From NCBI GenBank assembly GCA_018343915.1, contig JABRWF010000008.1, positions 1,984,001-2,048,000 of the forward strand: DNA of 64,000 bases, in the 5' to 3' direction. The notes beneath the pieces are model-generated. The model searched no databases. It saw nothing but the letters and a program-made list of their open reading frames with translations, and had not been told where the DNA came from. This DNA comes from Agroathelia rolfsii (Eukaryota > Basidiomycota > Agaricomycetes > Amylocorticiales > Amylocorticiaceae). The position numbers and the translations under genes are program-made. Positions 58,568 to 64,000 of the stretch are shown in pieces; within the stretch, counting starts at the first letter, position 1; every line of letters begins with the position of its first letter.

Positions 58568-59362
58568 TCATCGACTCAAATGCTGACTTGTTGCCCAATA
58601 CTCCAAATTCTTATGATCAGACCAAATTTCTACCGGTTTGGGCAATCCAATGATATAATGATGCCATTCTTCCAGTGCTTGGATAATTGCCAGTATCTCC
58701 TTATCCCAGATGTCATAGTTCCACTGAGCATCATCCATGGATTTGGAATGGAAGGCAATGGGGTGCCATTCACCATCATCCTGCAACTGGGAGAAGACTC
58801 CACCAGTTGCGTAACCCGAGGCATCAGTTTCAATTTGACTTTCTCTCTGGTGGTCATATATTGCCAACACTGGGGCTGTAGTGAAAGCCTTTTTGAGATC
58901 GTCAAATGATTTCTGTTCCTCCTTTTCCCATTTCCAAGCACCTTTGCCCGTTAATTTATCGAGGGGCTTAGTAATATCACTGAACCCTTTGATAAATCTC
59001 CAATAATAATTAGCTAGACCTCTGAATTTTTGCACATCTTTGACTGTCTTAGGGACAGGCCAGTCTAGGATTGCTTGCACCTTTTCATTGGTCATCTGTA
59101 CGCGGTTGTAGCTAATTATTACGCCTAGGAATTCCACCTCCGGTACTTCGAATAGGCATTTTTCTAGGTTTGCAAATAGGTCATTTTCTGCTAACCTTCT
59201 TAAAACCTCATGTACCAGTCTTTGATGTTCTTCCAGGTCAGCAGTGGCAATTATGATGTCATCTATATATACATACACTAATCCTTGTGCAATTAGGTCT
59301 GCAAATATTTCATCCATCATGGCTTGGAATGTGGCTGGGGTGTTGCATAAACCAAAAGTCAT
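58568..59362 (-). pseudogene. reverse transcriptase / RNase H part of Gypsy pol
   Basis: Stop-free stretch of the same frame. It starts MTFGLCNTPATFQAMMDEIF with the catalytic YIDDII motif, then the connection region (VQKFRGLANYYWRFIKGFS), then RNase H (IETDASGYATGGVFSQ). Stops flank it on both sides, so no complete polyprotein can be made. Confidence 0.85.
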
Positions 59363-60147
59363 TACTAGGGGTTCAAAGAGTCCTCAAGGGGTTATGAATG
59401 CTGCCCGCTCTTGGTGTCCTTCTTTGATAAGTATGTTATTGTATCCCCACCGCAGATCTAATTTGGTAAATATTTTAGCCCTAGAGAGTCCGTCAACGAT
59501 AGAGGAAATGAGCGGTAATGGATAGGAGTTTTTTATAGTGATATTATTTAGTCAACGATAATCCACTATGGGCCTTAATTTTCCATTTTTCTTGGGTATG
59601 AAAAAGAAAGGCGAGGCATAAGGGCTTTGGGATTTTCTTATGTAGCCCTTTGCCAGATTCTCCTCCAGGTACGCATCTAGCTCTTTTAACTCTGGGATTG
59701 ACAGGGGGTATACCTTGGCTCGTTTCATCTCTACTCCTTCTACCAGTTCGATTTTATGGTCATATGGCTTACTGGTAGAAAAGCGTTGAGACTCGGCCTC
59801 GGAAAATACCCTGGCATGTTGTTGGTATTGGGGTGGCAAACCCACAGTTGCAGCCAATTTTGGAGGGGATTCCTCATCTTTTATGATTTTATTGATTTTT
59901 TTGTATTCCTTATCTTTTAGCAAGTCGTCCATTAAAGTTACATTTCCCTTTTTCCAGTTAATGAAAGGGTTTTCTAGCCTTAGCCAATCAATACCTAAGA
60001 TTACATCCTCGGTATCAATGTCCACTACTAAGAACACCAATCGTTGTTTTTCCTGTCCTATCTGGGTCAAGAGCGTAATGTATTCTGAAATGAAACCAAT
60101 TGCATTGGGAGAATTGTCTATGTTGTACAAAGGAATTTTTTTATGTA

Positions 60148-61768
60148 CACTGAGTGACAAAACCGTCTCAATGTTTGCATTTTTTACAATTTTTGATCTA
60201 TATCTCCAGAAATAAAATACTTAAAATTATACTAAAAATACTCCTATCAAGTATACCATATCTGCTTTAAATCGAGCCCTGGGTCATGTGATTTGGTCAA
60301 TAAACCATAGAGTTATGTATTATTCTTTCAAGGGGTATCATTGAGACAGTTTTGTTGCTAACATTTTCAAAATACAAATTTTGTTAAATTTAGTATCTAG
60401 TATATCCTCCTTTTGCTTTTATCACCTCTGCCACCCTTCTAGGCATACTCTCAATCAACTTTTGACAAACAGATACTGGAATAGCATCCCACTCCTTCTC
60501 TATCCTCTCCCAAAGCCCAGTAAGTGATGATGTAGGCTCATCATAGTCTGCTAGCTTTCTTTTGAGGTGATCCCATAGATGCTCAATAGGATTGAGGTCT
60601 GGGGAGTTAGCAGGCCACTCCATAACTTCCAATTCATGGTTTTCAAACCATTTCATGGCTAGTTTGCTCTTATGTTTAGGGTCATTATCCTGCTGAAATA
60701 TAGTATTGTTAGTATTTTTACCCCATAACTCCATACTATCCTGGAGTTCATCCTCTAAAATAGACACATAGACTTCTGAGTCCATTCTCCCAATAATCCT
60801 GGTTGCATATCCAGCCCCATCCCATCCAAAACATCCCCACAACATAATGTTTCCACCACCAAACTTTTGTGTTCCCTGAACCAACCTATCACTAAGCCCT
60901 TCTCCCTTCTTTTTCCACACCCATTTCCTTCCATCAGGCCCAATCCTATTGATCTTAGTCTCATCAAACCAGATCACCCTCTTCCAGTCCTCCAGAGTCC
61001 AGTGCTAGTGCTCAAGAGCAAAGTTTAATCTAGCCCTTTTATGATGAGGCTTAAGATTAGAACTTTTTTTCTTGGTTACAGCCTTTAAACCCTGCTCCCT
61101 TAGTTTCCTATGCATGGTTTAGGTAGATATAGACTCCCCAAGTGTGTTTTTAAGGGCTTTAGTCACATCCATAGCAGTATCAGCCTGACCAGAGCTAATA
61201 AGACGGATGAAATAGCATATAGCAGTAGAGGAAAGCTTAGAGGGATGGCCTCCTAAGCTTTTAGAAAGGTAGGGACAGTGTTTAGAATATATTCTGCTAA
61301 CAGAAGAATGGGATACACCAGTAGCTTTAGCAATATCCCTAGCAGAATGATGTTTATTAAGCAAGCAGATAACATCAAGGACTTATTGATTGGATAAAGG
61401 TTTCATAGTAGTATAGAGATGATGGTGGTAGTAATTTAAGAGTTGTTTGTGTTTATTTGTACTAAATAGGGGGTATTTAAATGTGTGGTGGCACTACTTA
61501 CATAATTAGTATAGTATAACTTGTGTTTTACTATAAAAAGTATATTTCAATTAAGTGGCAACAAAACTGTCTCAATGATACCCCTTGAAAGAATAATACA
61601 TAACTCTATGGTTTATTGACCAAATCACATGACCTAGGGCTCAATTTAAAGCAGATATAGTATACTTGATAGGATTATTTTTAGTATAATTTTAAGTATT
61701 TTATTTCTGGAGATATAGATCAAAAGTTGTAAAAAATACAAACATTGAGACGGTTTTGTCACTCAGTG
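60148..61768 (-). mobile_element. Tc1/mariner transposon with 211 bp terminal inverted repeats
   Basis: The ends are CACTGAGTGACAAAACCGTC and its complement. The terminal inverted repeats are 60148-60358 and 61558-61768, very nearly identical. A TA dinucleotide flanks each side (60146-60147 and 61769-61770), the expected target duplication. The element is 1621 bp and sits in the protease region of the Gypsy element, without changing its frame overall. Related copies are likely elsewhere in the genome. Confidence 0.95.
60390..61406 (-). pseudogene. Tc1-type transposase with three in-frame stops
   Basis: DDE transposase cutting and pasting at TA sites. The start ATG is 61406-61404. The N-terminal helix-turn-helix region reads ARDIAKATGVSHSSVSRIY, the catalytic part VIWFDETK (first Asp), FQQDNDPKHKS (second Asp) and SPDLNPIEHLWDHL (Glu), a DD34E spacing. 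The end KGGYTRY is typical. The frame runs the full 339 codons without indels but has stops near 61384, 61120 and 61004, each explainable by a single substitution. This copy cannot make a full transposase. Confidence 0.92.
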
Positions 61769-62178
61769 TAATTGTGAAGTTTTTATGTTATGTTTTTCTA
61801 CAAATTTTTTATTTATAAAGGTGGAGGTAGCTCCAGAATCGATCATAGCTAATAGAGAAATAGTAGAGAAGTGTCCATGGAACATAATAGGTATATTTAG
61901 GTGTTGTCCATGCACACCTTGTACAGAAGAGGCAGAAATAGAAAAAGAGGAAGACATAAAAATTGAAGACATTTTATTTTGTACAAATTGGTCAGTAGCA
62001 TTGGCCACATACTCTGACCAATTTAAAAACCCAACTTGTCTTTGAGGGCTGCAATCATTTGACCCTGTTCCTGGATCATGTTGAACATGTCATCCTGGGT
62101 CATTGGGCTGCTGGTTGGCCCTTGGGTTGTTGGTGTCGGTGGTGCTGGTGTGGATGCCGCTTGTTATGAGTTGGACAT

Positions 62179-62525
62179 TTTTCGCCTTTTTCTTACGAAC
62201 ATGTACATATTTTTATTATATTTTTACGATTTTTATTGAACGAGATATGGACAAAATACCTTGCAGGCGACATCTTGACACGCGTGTGACTGGCTGTGTT
62301 AGCCCCACGTGACAGGAGTGCTCATGACAAGGGTATATTAGGAAGGCGGAGTCTAGATCATTCCTTTTCATCAAAAGGTCTAGACTCAGGAACCAGGGTC
62401 GTTCCAATCACTGTGCGATTACTAAGGAGTACTAGACTCATCATTCCGATTGGCTGCTCATTGGACTTAGGCACAAAGCACTGCCCCTGCATTACTGTCA
62501 TTTCCGCTTACGAACCCTGCTGCGC
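62179..62525. other. region between gag start and inverted-repeat structure
   Basis: Probably 5' leader or degraded LTR of the Gypsy element on the minus strand. A short palindromic block TCTAGA.CATTCC/GGTCTAGACTC lies near 62350-62395. No gene. Confidence 0.4.
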
Positions 62526-63440
62526 ACAGACCATCAAGGCTGCGCATGGGCCCTTTGTTTTATGTATAAATACAAGCATGTAGCCCTTACCTGAACCTTA
62601 GCTTTGACCTTTTTGCCTTCAGGTAAGGGCACCCCCCCCCCTTTTGTACTTATCATACATTACTAATATATCTTTTGCCTTCAGGCTTATATACGTCCTA
62701 GCCCACACTCTTTCCCCTTCCCCCTTCTTGTTAAGTGTAAGGCCTTAAAAGGGCAACTTAGTAAGAATACACGTAAGCCTTGATACAAGAAGGTGTCAAG
62801 GCTTGCGCTCTTGACTTAACCAACAAACACAACCTGCTGTAAGGTATGCAGGTGGGCCGTAAAGCCGGGTTTTATGTGTGTTACTAGGTTGGTTGTACTT
62901 CGGAGACCCACGTGCTCCCGTTGCTACTCTTTGTAATAGTATACCTTAAGCGGCTACTTTGCTAGGCTTGTGTTCGGTACTCTAGACGTAGTGTCTTCCC
63001 GTGTACTCGCTTTGCGTCAAATAGCTTCTCAAAGTATTTCTTACTTGAGATAGGCGGCTTAGCCCACCGTGGTCAACTGATCTCCGTAAGGACTTTTTAC
63101 TGCCTTGGCCTAAGTGAATAGGACTTATGATCACACGTGTGCCCTCTGAATATATTAGGGACTTAAGACCTTATGCCTTTTCGTACCAAGGCTTATGTGT
63201 ACGCTTACTAAGCTGCCCTGTAGGCCTTACACTTAATAAGGAAAAGAGTAAATAAAGGGGGGATGGGCTAGGACGGGGAACAAGCCTGAAGGCGAGATTT
63301 ATATTAGTATTTGTATGCTAAGTACAAGAGAGGTGCCCTTACCTGAAGGCGAGAAGGTCAAAGCTAAGGTTCAGGTAAGGGTTACATGCTTGTATTTATA
63401 CATAAACAGAAGGGCCCATGCGCAGCCTTGATGGTCTGTA
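62526..63440. repeat. 0.9 kb structure with ~260 bp inverted arms
   Basis: The left arm (62526-62790) and the reverse complement of the right arm (63180-63440) share CAGACCATCAAGGCTGCGCA, TATAAATACAAGCATGTA, CCTTACCTGAACCTTAGCTT, GCCTTCAGGTAAGGGCAC, TAAGTGTAAGGCC and CTTAGTAAG in the same order. The spacer is about 390 bp. It could be a foldback element or two LTR fragments of one family in opposite orientation; the TATA-like box followed by the CAGGTAAG donor favours LTR-derived sequence. Confidence 0.75.
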
Positions 63441-63459
63441 CTGATAAAACTAGAAAATT

Positions 63460-63531
63460 GGCTAGACTAGGAATTGAACCCAGGGCCTCCCATTATATAT
63501 ACAGGTGCTCTACCAACTGAGCTATCTTGCC
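63460..63531 (-). tRNA. tRNA-like gene, unit 1, apparent anticodon ATA
   Basis: The minus strand folds as a 72 nt cloverleaf: acceptor GGCAAGA with TCTAGCC (one A-A mismatch), D stem GCTC/GAGC with loop AGTTGGTA, anticodon stem CCTGT/ATGGG with loop ATATATA, variable AGGCC, T stem CTGGG/CCTAG with loop TTCAATT. A- and B-box sequences look good. Position 34-36 would be ATA, which is not used by normal eukaryotic tRNA(Tyr), so a tRNA-derived repeat is as likely as a working tRNA. No intron fits. Confidence 0.55.
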
Positions 63532-63721
63532 ATTACTAGAGTGTGAATTCTTCTGATTACAACACTCCCCCTGAAGTCACACTCTGTGTCTTCACTTAGG
63601 AACCAATTTTCTTAGTATTTCTGCTCCAAATGGATGCTCCTTATAGGTGCCTGCTTACATAAGCATTGTTCTCATTGGGCTAGCGTGTTCAGGGCTCATA
63701 ACCTGATAAAACTAGAAAATT

Positions 63722-63793
63722 GGCTAGACTAGGAATTGAACCCAGGGCCTCCCGTTATATATACAGGTGCTCTATCAACTGAGCTATCTTGCC
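63722..63793 (-). tRNA. tRNA-like gene, unit 2, apparent anticodon ATA
   Basis: Same cloverleaf as unit 1 with two changes. The anticodon stem is ACGGG, which restores a Watson-Crick pair. The D loop is AGTTGATA, losing the conserved GG. A third copy begins at 63984 and is cut by the window end. Confidence 0.5.
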
Positions 63794-64000
63794 ATTACTA
63801 GAGTGTGAATTCTTCTGATTACAACACTCCCCCTGAAGTCACACTCTGTGTCTTCACTTAGGAACCAATTTTCTTAGTATTTCTGCTCCAAATGGATGCT
63901 CCTTATAGGTGCCTGCTTACATAAGCATTGTTCTCATTGGGCTAGCATGTTCAGGGCTCATAACCTGATAAAACTAGAAAATTGGCTAGACTAGGAATTG

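Larger units (their letters stand above)
56846..62178 (-). mobile_element. decayed chromodomain Ty3/Gypsy LTR retrotransposon
   Basis: Read on the minus strand. A gag start (MSNS then a stop, near 62178-62164) runs about 50 codons and ends at a TAA; most of gag including any zinc knuckle is missing. The aspartic protease follows (AMIDSGATSTFINKKF, near 61840), interrupted by a Tc1 copy at 60148-61768. Then come reverse transcriptase (KNGKLRPIVDYR near 59560, YIDD near 59270), RNase H (near 58800-58660), integrase (zinc-finger-like H/C region near 58100, DRGPQFASQV near 57765) and a C-terminal chromodomain (LEFLVTWKGYPGEQTWV, near 57000-57060). From protease to chromodomain a single frame holds, broken by stops at 59552, 59384, 58568, 58472, 57335 and 57269. 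A purine tract (AAGGAGGGGG, near 56840) marks the likely 3' LTR start. No matching LTR pair was recognised. Confidence 0.88.
63445..64000. repeat. 262 bp tandem repeat, two full units plus a partial third
   Basis: The unit CTGATAAAACTAGAAAATTG... recurs at exactly 262 bp (tRNA-like parts begin at 63460, 63722 and 63984) with only a few differences. It continues past the window end. Each unit has a tRNA-like gene on the minus strand followed by ACACTCCCCCTGAAGTCACA, a string reminiscent of LTR-element ends. Confidence 0.9.

Noticed and set aside
62103..62583. Plus-strand ORFs beyond the Gypsy element
   Set aside because: They are antisense to the gag start or lie in the leader/LTR-like region; no domain.

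Overview
The window is nuclear DNA of a filamentous basidiomycete, most likely an agaricomycete. Genes are broken by many 50-60 nt introns with CTRAY-like branch points. Several families typical of these fungi are present: a fungal UbiA-like membrane terpene cyclase/prenyltransferase, a DUF6534 membrane protein, a FunK1 kinase, a NACHT-WD40 NLR, and chromodomain Ty3/Gypsy and Tc1 elements. No species can be named from the sequence alone.

0-13 kb: a candidate terpenoid locus. A minus-strand cytochrome P450 (205-2583), a plus-strand UbiA-like enzyme (4515-5731) and a plus-strand P450 related to the first (7120-9750) are followed by a seven-helix-type DUF6534 membrane protein (10730-12760). 14-16.5 kb: conserved housekeeping genes, RPB5 (minus) and SWD2/WDR82 (plus), divergently transcribed from 84 bp. 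16.8-22.3 kb: two tandem glutamine-dependent asparagine-synthetase-like genes that share nearly identical internal blocks, introns included (gene conversion). 23-26 kb: a minus-strand gene of unknown function with a duplicated protein motif.

28-50 kb: a 4.5 kb segment carrying an intron-rich GH51 alpha-L-arabinofuranosidase gene is duplicated in direct orientation (about 28.0-32.5 and 45.3-49.9 kb). Between the copies lie a FunK1 kinase gene, a 3' scrap of a homocitrate synthase gene joined to a truncated NACHT-WD40 pseudogene, a 2.1 kb inverted-repeat insert inside that NLR gene, and a degenerate ~100 bp minisatellite. 50.1-52.1 kb: a third P450 of a different type (minus).

53-64 kb: AT-rich, repeat-dominated DNA. 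A decayed chromodomain Ty3/Gypsy element on the minus strand (56.8-62.2 kb) has lost most of gag and carries several stops. A Tc1/mariner copy with exact 211 bp terminal inverted repeats and a TA target duplication is inserted in its protease region. Beyond it lie a ~0.9 kb inverted-repeat structure and a 262 bp tandem repeat whose unit holds a tRNA-like gene with an odd anticodon.

The strongest candidate for new biology is the UbiA/P450 cluster. The most unusual gene-structure feature is a predicted 3-nt microexon kept in both GH51 copies. Exon borders were read by eye from splice motifs and protein continuity; none was confirmed with transcript data.
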